Positions 33,687-41,914 of a stretch of DNA of 64,000 nucleotides are shown piece after piece (positions within the stretch are counted from its first letter, which is position 1; every line of letters begins with the position of its first letter). The DNA comes from Candidatus Villigracilis propinquus (GTDB lineage: Bacteria; Chloroflexota; Anaerolineae; Anaerolineales; Villigracilaceae). Where the stretch lies: the NCBI GenBank assembly GCA_016714565.1, contig JADKDM010000012.1:62001-126000 (forward strand), read 5' to 3'. The position numbers were made by a program, and so were the translations under genes. The notes under the pieces are model-generated. The model was not told the origin of the DNA, searched no databases, and saw only the letters and a list, made by a program, of their open reading frames with translations.

Positions 33687-35192
33687 ATGAGCTCATTTAA
33701 GTATCATTTGCCAGCCACAGTCCTTTTCCTTTTGCTCTCGGCTTGCGGAACAGCGTCGCCTGTGTCTCCTCAACAAGGCTCTTTACCATTTATTCTGATC
33801 ACATCAGCGCCCAATTCAACCCCAACCCCAACTCCATTTCAGCCATCCCTGGTCACACCCACCCTGCCTTCGCTGTACATCTTTGACACAAATTTCAACG
33901 CACCCCAACTCGTTTCTTCCACTGAAACACCGTCCCCGATGCCATTTGTTCCAGAATCGCCGACTGCCACCCCCAGCCTAAATCAACTTTTCCCCGATCA
34001 AGCCGCGCCGCCCGCTCAATCCCCTTCGGTAAACCCAACGGCTCTTCCCCCGCTCACCGATAATGAGACGGTCAACTTCCTACTCATCGGCTCAGATAAA
34101 CGTCCCGGCTCTTCCTACCGTACTGACACGTTGGTCATCGCCATCGTCTGGCCCAAGGATGGGCAGGTCTCCCTCATCTCCATTCCACGCGACCTTTGGA
34201 TCTACATACCAACTGTGGGGATGCAACGCGTTAACACCGCCTACCAAAGCGGAGAGATCGGCGGCTACCTCGGCGGCGGATCGGGCCTCTTAAAAGACAC
34301 CATCGCTTACAACCTCGGCATCCGCATTGACTACACCGCCATGGTCGAGTTCGACGGCTTTCGCCGCATTGTCGATACGCTTGGCGGAATCGAAGTCCCA
34401 GTCTCATGCGCTTATACCGACTGGCGGCTGATCGACCCATCCTACGACCAGAACGATGAAAACAACTGGTGGCTGTACACCGTCGGCCCGGGGCAAGTTC
34501 ACATGGATGGCGACCTTGCCTTGTGGTACGCCCGCTCACGTTCCAAATCCAACGACTTTGACCGTGGCCGTCGTCAACAGGAAGTGCTGCGAACCATCTT
34601 TCAAAAAGCATTACAAACGGATACCTTTAGCAAGATTCCCCAGCTCTACAACGATTTCTCCAGCACGGTCATTACCGACCTTGGCCTTGCAGATATGCTC
34701 CGCATGGCGCCCTACGCTGTCAACTTTACCAACGCAAACATTCGCGGCTACTTCATCAGCCCTCCCCTCGTCAACCCGTGGACAACTCCCGGCGGCGCAG
34801 CAGTCCTCCTTCCAAACGAAGAGGCGCTAAATCAAATGCTGGTCGAAGCCACCACCCTTTCAGCATTCGCCGTCACCCGCGAAACCATTAACGTGGAAGT
34901 GCAAAACGGAGCCAGCTTTGAAACTCTCGAATCCCTCGCGGCTTCACGATTGAATTACGCCGGGTATCAAACCATTATTTCGACTGCCGACCGCCGTGAC
35001 TACGCCAACTCTGTACTGGTGGATTTCACACCCGGGCAGGATGCCGCTCAACGACAGACGATCATCAATAGCCTCGGCCTGTATTCCGCAAATGTGCTTT
35101 CCCTACCCGACGCAAACAGCGCAGCCCAATACCGCGTCATCCTCGGTTCCGATTACCAACCATGCTTCCAACCGCAGGAACTCACCCATTAG
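33687..35192 (+). CDS. LytR-CpsA-Psr (LCP) family lipoprotein
   Basis: LCP enzymes attach polyisoprenyl-linked glycopolymers to the cell wall. The 501-residue protein has a lipobox LLLSACGT (cleavage before Cys at about residue 20), a Pro/Thr/Ser-rich spacer to about 125, and the LCP domain (about 128-370). Motifs are NFLLIGSDKRPGSSYRTDTL, ISIPRDLWIYIP and YARSRSKSNDFDRGRRQQE with the lipid-phosphate-binding arginines. A C-terminal LytR_C-like domain follows (about 395-495, VEVQNGASFETLESLAASRL). Together with the LysM protein upstream it forms an envelope group. As a lipoprotein it depends on Lgt and LspA. Confidence 0.92.
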   Translation: MSSFKYHLPATVLFLLLSACGTASPVSPQQGSLPFILITSAPNSTPTPTPFQPSLVTPTLPSLYIFDTNFNAPQLVSSTETPSPMPFVPESPTATPSLNQLFPDQAAPPAQSPSVNPTALPPLTDNETVNFLLIGSDKRPGSSYRTDTLVIAIVWPKDGQVSLISIPRDLWIYIPTVGMQRVNTAYQSGEIGGYLGGGSGLLKDTIAYNLGIRIDYTAMVEFDGFRRIVDTLGGIEVPVSCAYTDWRLIDPSYDQNDENNWWLYTVGPGQVHMDGDLALWYARSRSKSNDFDRGRRQQEVLRTIFQKALQTDTFSKIPQLYNDFSSTVITDLGLADMLRMAPYAVNFTNANIRGYFISPPLVNPWTTPGGAAVLLPNEEALNQMLVEATTLSAFAVTRETINVEVQNGASFETLESLAASRLNYAGYQTIISTADRRDYANSVLVDFTPGQDAAQRQTIINSLGLYSANVLSLPDANSAAQYRVILGSDYQPCFQPQELTH

Positions 35193-35308
35193 ACCTCTTG
35201 CATAAGAATTTTCCGAGTCTCGACCGCAAGCGCTTTGCACTCGGAGACGGGCAAAGTCGTCTTTTAGACACTCCTCAACGAGATGCTGGTTTTCGCCAAA
35301 ATCCCCAG

Positions 35309-35337
35309 TTGACAACCCCCGCCAGATTCGCTAAACT
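35309..35337 (+). promoter_or_regulatory. Promoter for the recombinase-like gene
   Basis: Perfect TTGACA (35309-35314), 17-base spacer, TAAACT (35332-35337). The rest of the gap 35193-35385 holds a 6-bp inverted repeat CCGAGT/ACTCGG at about 35214-35254 and nothing else recognised. Confidence 0.65.
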
Positions 35338-35385
35338 ATACGAAAAGACTACGCGCTATTTTTAGCTATCAGGCAAGGAAACCTT

Positions 35386-36285
35386 ATGACAAAAACATAT
35401 GATTCCGCACACATCAACTCAAAGACATTGCTCCCCACCGCCATCAACGGCTGGGAAATGTTCCTCACTGACCAGGGGCGCTCGTCCAACACCGTCAAAG
35501 CATTCCTCTCGGATGTGCGGCTACTCAACCAGTTCGTTGCGCCAGACCAATCCATTGGCGCGATCACCACAGACGACCTCAACCGCTTCTTCACCTGGAT
35601 GGAAAAGGAACGCGGCATTCCATGCAGCCCGAAGACACTCTCGCGTCGCATCACCTCCGTGAAATCGTTTTTCCGCTGGCTGAACCAGCACGGCGCGCTC
35701 GTCATTGACCCTGCCGAAAAAGTCCTGCAACGCTCCGCCATCAGCCCCGTTCCACAAGTGCTGACCGAGAGCGAGTACGAATCCGTCCTTCTCGCGGCAG
35801 ACCGCCACCGACGCGAAAAGAAAGCCGATGCCCGCCCATACTCCCTCGTCTATCTGCTGCTCATCACCGCCATCAAAAAAAGCGAATGCCTCGGCATTCA
35901 CATCAACCACATTGACCTGAACGCTAAGAACGGTCCCCACCTTTTCGTCCGCTACGCCAGCCCCGCCAACCGCTACAAGGAACGCAAAATAGATCTCGAT
36001 GAAGACTGGATCGCAGCCTACAAGGAATACCTCACCCAATACCAGCCTGTCGATCAGGTCTTCGCCTGGTCACCGCGCCGGCTTGAATATTTGCTCGAAG
36101 ATATCGGCGAAGAAGCAGGCCTCACCAAGCACCTTTCCTTCGATATGTGCCGCTGGACCTGCGCCCTGCGCGATTATCAAGCCGGTGTGGAAGTGGACAA
36201 GATCCGCCAAAAGCTCGGCGTCTCCAAGATCCAATGGCGCGAGTTGTTCATCAAACTCAAACAATTAAATGGTGAAATCAAATAA
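35386..36285 (+). CDS. Tyrosine-recombinase fold protein, catalytic residues lost
   Basis: The 299-residue protein has the two-domain plan of XerC/D. A SAM-like core-binding domain (about 15-105, WEMFLTDQGRSSNTVKAFLS) is followed by a catalytic-type domain (about 120-295). Active enzymes need Arg...His-x-x-Arg...His/Trp...Tyr. The first Arg region reads TAIKKSECLGI (Lys for Arg), HxxR is DMCR, LGH is LGV, and the nucleophile position in WRELFIKLK is Phe. The fold is intact but strand cleavage is not expected. It may bind DNA only. It is monocistronic with its own promoter and terminator, and no attachment-site repeat was found. Confidence 0.8.
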   Translation: MTKTYDSAHINSKTLLPTAINGWEMFLTDQGRSSNTVKAFLSDVRLLNQFVAPDQSIGAITTDDLNRFFTWMEKERGIPCSPKTLSRRITSVKSFFRWLNQHGALVIDPAEKVLQRSAISPVPQVLTESEYESVLLAADRHRREKKADARPYSLVYLLLITAIKKSECLGIHINHIDLNAKNGPHLFVRYASPANRYKERKIDLDEDWIAAYKEYLTQYQPVDQVFAWSPRRLEYLLEDIGEEAGLTKHLSFDMCRWTCALRDYQAGVEVDKIRQKLGVSKIQWRELFIKLKQLNGEIK

Positions 36286-36286
36286 T

Positions 36287-36317
36287 AAAAAAATCCCGTC
36301 GATGACGGGATTTTTTT
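36287..36317. terminator. Bidirectional rho-independent terminator
   Basis: A-run, TCCCGTC-GAT-GACGGGA stem and T-run. It serves the recombinase-like gene on the plus strand and tilS on the minus strand; the T-run supplies part of the tilS stop codon. Confidence 0.93.
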
Positions 36318-37758
36318 ATTCGGAAATTTTCTCAGGCGGGCGGGTAATGGAAAGGTAAAAGATCTTGCGCGTCTTATCCGTTAACCGATACGGATGCGCA
36401 GGACGATACCCAGGCACCCAAACGATCTCATCCCCAGCGCAAAGTAAAGGCCAGCGGTCGCGCGCGCGATGCGGCACCTTTTCATTCACAAAAAAATCGG
36501 ACAACTTTTGCGAATGACCATCCATGCCCAGCGGCGAAAAATGATCACCCTGATGACGCGGCCTCAATGCCAGCGAATCAGGCAAACGCTCCGCATCCAA
36601 CCAGACCTGGAACTGGTCGTCGTTTCGTTCGGCCTGTTCCCTCGCTAAAGCAGGGAGATGCCAGCGCTCACACCCGATCTTCCAACCACCTGCAAGCACA
36701 ACCTGCTGCGGAGGTGAAATGGAAACAGGCGACTCACCCGGCATTTGAGGCCACAGGTCAAAGGGCAGTTCGGCATCCAGTGTGCCAATATAAATATGGT
36801 TTTCCTCACGGAACATGCGCAGGCCGGCCTTCAGATCTACGCGAGAGGAAGGTCCGCCGTGCTGGATGAGATTGGTCGCACGCTCCAGCACAGAGAAGGT
36901 AACATCCACGCCCGGGCGAAGAATCTGCATGGCGTGTTTGACCAGGTTCCGTTGGAGTCCGAGCGAGCTTTTTGAAAGCAGAGAATTGTCGAACGTGACG
37001 GCTTCCTTATCACAGGAGATAACAATCTCCCGCCAGGCTATCTCCAGCGTTTCGGCCACAAAAGTGTAATCCCCTTTCAACGATTGAGACATGCGCAAGA
37101 TCGCTTCCCGAAATTTCGGATTGTATGTTTCAAGGTTGGGGATCAAGAGATGACGGATACGGTTGCGTTGAAAGTTCAGCGAATCATTACTTGAATCATA
37201 ATGCGGACGCAACCCATTGACCGCGCAATACACAACGGTTTCCTCGCGCCAAAGTTCAAGCAAAGGCCGCACCACGGGAATCTCAGGGTCAAAGCTCGGG
37301 ATGACCGAACGATAGGACATGCCCTTCAAACCGGCAATGCCGCTGCCCCGCAAAAAATGCATGAGCACGGTCTCCACCTGATCGTCTGCCGTGTGCCCAA
37401 CGGCCACTGCCTGGGCATTGTATTGGCGGGCCAGCTTGAACAAAAACCGGTACCGCAGATTTCGCGCCGCCTCCTCGATGGATTGCTTATGTTCCTCTGC
37501 ATGGGCGCGCACATCGCCGCCGCCCAAATAGCAGGCAAGCATTAAACGGTTGGCGGTCTTTTCGACCATGCGCGCATCCGCACCCGATTCAGGCCGGAGA
37601 TGATGATCGAAATACGCAACGATAACAGGATATTCCGACTTGCGAAGCACTTCCATCAGGCACAGGCTGTCCGGTCCGCCGGAAACACCAGCCACAACCG
37701 GCCTGTCTTTTGACAGGCTGCACTCATTCGTCAAGATTTCTTCAATATTTTCCAACAT
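36316..37758 (-). CDS. tilS: tRNA(Ile)-lysidine synthase
   Basis: Modifies the wobble cytidine of tRNA-Ile(CAU) to lysidine so that it reads AUA. The 480-residue protein has the PP-loop ATP motif VSGGPDSLCL (about residue 26), the catalytic-site strand VIVAYFDHHLRPESGADARM, and the VAVGHTADDQVETVLMHFLR motif of the N-type ATPase domain. C-terminal substrate-binding regions include ALRPRHQGDHFSPLGMDG and the end YRLTDKTRKIFYL. The length is usual for TilS. It is the last gene of a minus-strand group after the epimerase gene. Confidence 0.95.
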   Translation of the reverse strand: MLENIEEILTNECSLSKDRPVVAGVSGGPDSLCLMEVLRKSEYPVIVAYFDHHLRPESGADARMVEKTANRLMLACYLGGGDVRAHAEEHKQSIEEAARNLRYRFLFKLARQYNAQAVAVGHTADDQVETVLMHFLRGSGIAGLKGMSYRSVIPSFDPEIPVVRPLLELWREETVVYCAVNGLRPHYDSSNDSLNFQRNRIRHLLIPNLETYNPKFREAILRMSQSLKGDYTFVAETLEIAWREIVISCDKEAVTFDNSLLSKSSLGLQRNLVKHAMQILRPGVDVTFSVLERATNLIQHGGPSSRVDLKAGLRMFREENHIYIGTLDAELPFDLWPQMPGESPVSISPPQQVVLAGGWKIGCERWHLPALAREQAERNDDQFQVWLDAERLPDSLALRPRHQGDHFSPLGMDGHSQKLSDFFVNEKVPHRARDRWPLLCAGDEIVWVPGYRPAHPYRLTDKTRKIFYLSITRPPEKISE

Positions 37759-37773
37759 TTCTTTATTTCAAAT

Positions 37774-38178
37774 TCAAGCCAACTGATACAACTCAACCAG
37801 CACCCCACCTGTTGACTCTGGATGAATGAAGGCATATTTTTTTCCATCCGCTGCGGTGCGCGGCTCTTCATTAATGAGCCGAATATCTTTCGCTTTTAGC
37901 TGGGACATCATCCCATCAATATCATCCACTTCGAGGCAGAGATGGTGCATACCGGGGCCGCGTTTGGCGAGATATTTGGCAATGCCTGAGTCGTCGGTGG
38001 TTGGCATGACCAACTCGACCTCGGCACCAGCAATGGGTAAAAATGCCACTTGTGATTTTTCCGCAGGGACATCACGCAGTTCATGAAGCTGAATCCCCAA
38101 CGCATCCCGCCAGAATTTGAGGGACTTTTCCATATCATCCACTACGACGGCGACGTGATTTACGGCTAACATCCACAT
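37774..38178 (-). CDS. Methylmalonyl-CoA epimerase-like VOC protein
   Basis: About 134 residues with two glyoxalase-like repeats: LAVNHVAVVVDDMEKSLKFW and GPGMHHLCLEVDDIDGMMS. The metal ligands would be the His in NHVAV, the Glu in EVELVMP, the His in MHHLCLEV and the Glu in GVLVELYQ. This arrangement matches methylmalonyl-CoA epimerase, which interconverts the 2R and 2S forms. The start is uncertain: MWMLAVNH (38178) or MLAVNH (38172). No ribosome binding site is evident, and the start lies inside the end of the upstream SGNH gene, so translation probably depends on coupling. Confidence 0.85.
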   Translation of the reverse strand: MWMLAVNHVAVVVDDMEKSLKFWRDALGIQLHELRDVPAEKSQVAFLPIAGAEVELVMPTTDDSGIAKYLAKRGPGMHHLCLEVDDIDGMMSQLKAKDIRLINEEPRTAADGKKYAFIHPESTGGVLVELYQLA

Positions 38179-38725
38179 AGTGGACGCCTGCCTTTTTGGA
38201 TTCCTCGAGGTTGATCGCGTTGTAGGCATCGATATCAGCGGCTATTTGTGCGCTGTCTCTGCCCCACGCAAAGGGAGTGACGCCCCAATCTGGAATGGAC
38301 AGGACGATGACATGCTCTGGTTTCCCGCCTGCATATTCAATGGCTTTCTCCAGCAAAAATTTGAATTCTTCACGGTATTCGTTGATGTCGTATCCGCGGT
38401 ATTGATTATTGACACCGATCAGCAGGGAGACCATATCGTAAGTCCCTTGCGGGTTCGCGGCTTGAATCCCTTCCCAAAGTTCACTTGTCGTCCAGCCTGT
38501 GCGGGCAATGATGGTGACATCAATCTCTTTTGACGAGTCTACAAGTGCAGCCAGTTGATTAGGCCAGCGTTCTTCTTCTGAAACGCTTTCGCCGATGGTG
38601 TAGGAATCTCCCAAAGCGAGATAACGATAGGGTTGATTCGATGGTGCAGGTGTAGACACAGGGCCTCCGCAGGAGATGAGAATTAATAAGGCAAGAAACA
38701 TGAAGATATTTCTAAAATTTAACAT
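38135..38725 (-). CDS. SGNH/GDSL hydrolase lipoprotein, C-terminally truncated
   Basis: The 196-residue protein has a lipoprotein signal (FLALLILISCGG, Cys at about 19), block I YLALGDSYTIGE with the nucleophile Ser, a glycine in TGWTTSELWEG and block III LIGVNNQYRG. SGNH esterases finish with block V, D-x-x-H(-P), which supplies the catalytic Asp and His. Here the frame ends KKAGVHYVDVSRKSRRRRSG without it, because the sequence runs into the epimerase coding region. A deletion has probably joined the two genes and removed the last 25-40 residues. The product is likely inactive. Confidence 0.82.
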   Translation of the reverse strand: MLNFRNIFMFLALLILISCGGPVSTPAPSNQPYRYLALGDSYTIGESVSEEERWPNQLAALVDSSKEIDVTIIARTGWTTSELWEGIQAANPQGTYDMVSLLIGVNNQYRGYDINEYREEFKFLLEKAIEYAGGKPEHVIVLSIPDWGVTPFAWGRDSAQIAADIDAYNAINLEESKKAGVHYVDVSRKSRRRRSG

Positions 38726-38740
38726 TGTTTATTTTAAACC

Positions 38741-38772
38741 ATACAAGGACATTCCATGGAATGTCCTTGTAT
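38741..38772. repeat. Perfect palindrome upstream of the SGNH gene
   Basis: Fifteen-base arms ATACAAGGACATTCC and GGAATGTCCTTGTAT around AT. It shares the frame TACA..GACAT/ATGTC..TGTA with the palindrome at 80-105. It could act as a repeat, an operator or a terminator; there is no T-run. Confidence 0.7.
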
Positions 38773-38793
38773 CTAAAAATTGAAATGAAAAGA

Positions 38794-38850
38794 TTAGCCA
38801 CGAATCGCTTTTGAATAGTCATTCGCAAAATTCGCGAAATCCGCGGCTAA
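38794..38850. repeat. Imperfect inverted repeat after crtB
   Basis: TTAGCCACG and CGCGGCTAA form the ends of a 57-base element with ATTCGC/GCGAAT-like inner stems. It resembles the common 'AGCCACGAAT' intergenic repeat. On the minus strand it lies 14 bases after the crtB stop and could also terminate transcription. Confidence 0.55.
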
Positions 38851-38864
38851 AAAGATGAAAGGGC

Positions 38865-39812
38865 TTACAACACGCGGACTTTCATCCACAAGCCGGGGAC
38901 GCGGCGAATTTTTTCCCAGGCAGATAAACTTGCGCGGCGGGTGAAGACGTTGTAATCGTGCTTTTCAATATCATCCAAAATGCCTGAATAAAAAGTGGAT
39001 GCGGCGCCGATGGCGAGCTGTCCTTCGCGCTCGAGCTTTTTCACACCTTCCCATGATTCTTTGTAGAGTTGACGGGTACGGTCAATTTGGAATTTCATGA
39101 ACTGACGCCAGTTATCGGTGACGCGGCCTTCGGCGATATCTTCTTCGCTGATACCAAACTGGATCAGTTCTTCACGCGGGAGATAGAGACGTCCGTTGCG
39201 GTAGTCCTCCCCCACATCGCGCAGAACGTTGGTCATTTGCAGGGCAACGCCAAGTTTGATGGCGTAGGGTACGGCATCATGCCCCTTGAAGCCGACGATG
39301 TACATGCTCATCAAGCCAACTGTGGATGCGACTCCGTAGCAATATGTGGCGAGGTCGTCAAAGGTTTGGTAGCGGGTTTGGGAGAGATCGCGGGCTACGC
39401 CATCGATCAATTGCAGGGCGTAGTGGCGCGGGATATGGTATCGGGTGAGGGTATCTGCCCATGCGGCGGCGACCAGGTCATCGGTCGGGGAAGAAGCGGT
39501 TTGAACGATGTCGCGCCAGTAGTTCAATTCAAAGTCGCGATCCTTTTTGGATTCGACTTCATCCACAATATCATCCACGGTGCGGCAGAAGGCATACAAG
39601 GCACGGACTGCGGAGCGCTTTTCCTCAGGCAGCAGTCCGGACGCAAAGTGAAAGGATTTGCTATGAGCAGCCGTGATGACCTCAGCCTGTTTGTAGGCGC
39701 TGCGCAATGAAGCATCGCCTGCCCAATAAGAGAAAAACGGGCGAATGGACGGATGGGGAATATGCCCCGCGAGATCGAGTAGTTGGTGTTCCCAGCTGGC
39801 GTGTGCTTGCAT
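38865..39812 (-). CDS. crtB: Phytoene/squalene synthase family protein, probable phytoene synthase
   Basis: Condenses two geranylgeranyl-diphosphate molecules to phytoene, the first C40 carotenoid step. About 315 residues from the ATG at 39812, chosen because AGGAG lies nine bases upstream; a second ATG six codons earlier covers that site. Both Asp-rich motifs are present: YAFCRTVDDIVDEVE and NVLRDVGEDYRNGRLYLP. A phytoene desaturase is transcribed divergently from a shared symmetric promoter, which favours phytoene over squalene as product. Light control through the neighbouring CarH-type regulator is likely. Confidence 0.93.
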   Translation of the reverse strand: MQAHASWEHQLLDLAGHIPHPSIRPFFSYWAGDASLRSAYKQAEVITAAHSKSFHFASGLLPEEKRSAVRALYAFCRTVDDIVDEVESKKDRDFELNYWRDIVQTASSPTDDLVAAAWADTLTRYHIPRHYALQLIDGVARDLSQTRYQTFDDLATYCYGVASTVGLMSMYIVGFKGHDAVPYAIKLGVALQMTNVLRDVGEDYRNGRLYLPREELIQFGISEEDIAEGRVTDNWRQFMKFQIDRTRQLYKESWEGVKKLEREGQLAIGAASTFYSGILDDIEKHDYNVFTRRASLSAWEKIRRVPGLWMKVRVL

Positions 39813-39893
39813 TTTTTTATTCTCCTGCATGTTGGACTTGAAACCTTGGTCTTGAATGAACTGGTTGTGTAGCCAAACTTTCTGATAAACAAA

Positions 39894-39921
39894 ATTTTAC
39901 TGGAATTGTCTTATTTGTCAA
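39894..39921 (-). promoter_or_regulatory. crtB promoter
   Basis: On the reverse strand TTGACA (39921-39916), 16-base spacer, TAAAAT (39899-39894). The -35 box lies in the left arm of the inverted repeat 39912-39957. Confidence 0.85.
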
Positions 39922-39957
39922 GGTTTTGCAAAGATATTGATAAAACCTTGACAAATA
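39912..39957. promoter_or_regulatory. Operator candidate between crtB and crtI
   Basis: Two 16-base perfect inverted arms, TATTTGTCAAGGTTTT and AAAACCTTGACAAATA, are separated by 14 bases (39928-39941). Each arm contains the -35 hexamer of one of the divergent promoters. Imperfect symmetry continues outward to GTCT and AGAC. In Thermus, CarH binds over the -35 region of the carotenoid promoter in the dark; a CarH/LitR-like regulator is encoded at 41.6 kb. The binding is inferred, not shown. Confidence 0.75.
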
Positions 39958-39975
39958 ATAGACAAGCAGTAGAAT
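39948..39975 (+). promoter_or_regulatory. crtI promoter
   Basis: TTGACA (39948-39953), 16-base spacer, TAGAAT (39970-39975). It mirrors the crtB promoter. The ribosome binding site AAGGAG precedes the ATG at 40037. Confidence 0.88.
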
Positions 39976-40036
39976 AGACTCATATATGCGCTCACCCGCA
40001 ACAAGCTGCCTCTGGCAGTAATCAAGGAGAAACAAA

Positions 40037-41572
40037 ATGACCAAAAGACAAACAGCCGTTGTGATCGGCGCAGGAATCGGCGGAATTGCCACAGCCGCCC
40101 GCCTCGCTAAAAATGGATATGAAGTGACCGTGCTCGAAAAGAATGAGACGCCCGGCGGACGCTGCAACCAGATCCTGCGCGACGGGCACCGCTTCGATAT
40201 CGGCCCGACCCTGTTTCTGATGCCCGAAGTTTGGGAGGAAACCTTTGCCTCTCTCGGCGAAAAGATGAGCGACCACCTCGACCTGCGCCGCATTGACCCG
40301 ACATACAAAGTCCATTTTGATGATGGCTTGGAATTGGAACTGACTTCTGACATTGGCAAAATGCAGACCCAGCTTGAGAAAGTGGAAAAGACTGCTTTCA
40401 CAGGTTTTCTGAATTACATTGCCGAAGGCAGCAAGCACTACAAGATTTCGCTTGAAAAATTCGTGGGCAGAAACTTCTTCAACATCTTTGAATATTTCAG
40501 TCTTTCCAATTTGCCGCTTATCTTTCAATTGAAGGCGTTGGGCAAGCATTACAAAAACACCAGCCGCTTCTTCAAAGACGAACGCTTGAAGGCTGCCTTC
40601 ACTTTCCAAAACATGTATTTGGGATTAAGCCCCTACGATGCGCCAGCCACCTACTCCCTGTTGCAATACACAGAATTGGCCGAAGGCGTTTGGTACCCCA
40701 TGGGCGGAATGTACGCAGGCATTCAGGCGCTTGTCAAAGTAGCTGAGAAGAACGGCGTGAAATTCATCTACAATGCGCCCGCCAAAAGAATCCATGTAAA
40801 CGAAACCAAAGTTGTCGGCGTTGAAGTGGAAGATGGCCGCAATTTCCATGCTGATATTTTTGTCGGCAATGCTGACCTTCCTTACATCTACGACCAACTG
40901 CTCCCCGACCGCGCCGAAGCGAAGAAGCTCGTCGAAGACAAACTCTACACCTGCTCCACCATCATGTTCTACTGGGGCGTGGACAAGGAATATTCGCAGA
41001 TCGCGCACCACAACATTTTTCTCGGCGGCGATTACAAGGCATCCTTCGACCAAATTTTCAACGATCACACATTGCCTGAAATGCCGTCGTTCTATGTCCA
41101 TGCACCGAAGCGCACTGACCCGGCTGCCGGCCCCGAAGGAAAAGACACACTTTATGTTTTGGTTCCTGTCGGTCATCTCGATGCACGCAGCGAGCAGGAT
41201 TGGGACGCCATGGTCAAGCGCGCGCGCCAGACCGTGCTCACCCGCCTCGCGAGCGAATTAGGAGTAACCGACTTGGAGCAGCACATCAAGTTTGAGATGG
41301 TGTATCAGCCCAAAGTGTGGAAAGAGCGTTTCAATCTCGTCAATGGGTCGGCATTCGGGCTCAGTCACAACTTCTGGCAGGTCGGCTATTTGCGTCCGCA
41401 TAATCGCCACAAGAAATACAAGAACCTGTACTTCGCGGGCGCGTCCACTCACCCTGGCACTGGGCTGCCTATCGTTTTGCTTTCTGCTCGTCTGACAACT
41501 GAACGAATTCTCAAGGAAGAAGGTACAATAGCTGTGCAAAAAGTGGTCAAACCCACCCTAAACCCAGCCTAA
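40037..41572 (+). CDS. crtI: Phytoene desaturase family FAD enzyme
   Basis: Introduces conjugated double bonds into phytoene to give neurosporene or lycopene. The 511-residue protein has the FAD Rossmann motif VVIGAGIGGIATAARLAKNG, the following LEKNETPGGRCNQI loop and DIGPTLFLMPEVWEE. The C-terminal family signature is LYFAGASTHPGTGLPIVLLS, where CrtI proteins bind FAD and membrane. It is divergent from crtB and followed ten bases later by the regulator gene, so it probably heads the light-inducible operon. How many desaturations it performs cannot be told from sequence. Confidence 0.94.
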   Translation: MTKRQTAVVIGAGIGGIATAARLAKNGYEVTVLEKNETPGGRCNQILRDGHRFDIGPTLFLMPEVWEETFASLGEKMSDHLDLRRIDPTYKVHFDDGLELELTSDIGKMQTQLEKVEKTAFTGFLNYIAEGSKHYKISLEKFVGRNFFNIFEYFSLSNLPLIFQLKALGKHYKNTSRFFKDERLKAAFTFQNMYLGLSPYDAPATYSLLQYTELAEGVWYPMGGMYAGIQALVKVAEKNGVKFIYNAPAKRIHVNETKVVGVEVEDGRNFHADIFVGNADLPYIYDQLLPDRAEAKKLVEDKLYTCSTIMFYWGVDKEYSQIAHHNIFLGGDYKASFDQIFNDHTLPEMPSFYVHAPKRTDPAAGPEGKDTLYVLVPVGHLDARSEQDWDAMVKRARQTVLTRLASELGVTDLEQHIKFEMVYQPKVWKERFNLVNGSAFGLSHNFWQVGYLRPHNRHKKYKNLYFAGASTHPGTGLPIVLLSARLTTERILKEEGTIAVQKVVKPTLNPA

Positions 41573-41581
41573 GGATATTTT

Positions 41582-41914
41582 ATGTTCAGTAAATCCCCTG
41601 CCTTCAATTTAAAAGCCGTTTTGCTCGAAACCGGTCTCGCCGCCGACACACTGCGCGCCTGGGAACGCCGCTATGGATTGCCCACGCCAAACCGCAGTGC
41701 GGGAGGTCATCGTTTGTATTCGCAATACGATATCGAGACGATTAAATGGCTGATCGCACGTCAGGCTGAGGGACTCTCCATCTCACGCGCTGTGGAAATG
41801 TGGAATGAACACATCGCATCTGGGCTGGACCCGTTGGCTGGTTACACATCTTCGAGTTTTCCTCCGCCCAAGCCGCTTCTACCAACGCCGCCCCAGACAC
41901 AACGCTGGACATGA
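41582..41914 (+). CDS. carH: MerR-type DNA-binding half of a CarH/LitR-like photoregulator
   Basis: The 110-residue frame holds the MerR winged helix: FNLKAVLLETGLAADTLRAW, ERRYGLPTPNRSAGGHRLYS and the linker helix IKWLIARQAEGLSISRAVEM. It then runs into a Pro/Ser-rich linker and stops at 41914. In known CarH/LitR proteins this domain continues into a B12-binding domain in one chain. The continuation is in another frame (SSAQAASTNAAPDTTLDMIR), and one extra C in GCCGCCCCAGAC (about 41895) would join them. Either the sequence has a homopolymer error, or regulator and sensor are separate proteins made by an ATGA-coupled pair. Confidence 0.88.
   Translation: MFSKSPAFNLKAVLLETGLAADTLRAWERRYGLPTPNRSAGGHRLYSQYDIETIKWLIARQAEGLSISRAVEMWNEHIASGLDPLAGYTSSSFPPPKPLLPTPPQTQRWT

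Noticed and set aside
35386..36285. Integrase marking a prophage or integrative element
   Set aside because: Catalytic residues are replaced, there is no tRNA or att-like direct repeat nearby, and the neighbours are housekeeping genes.
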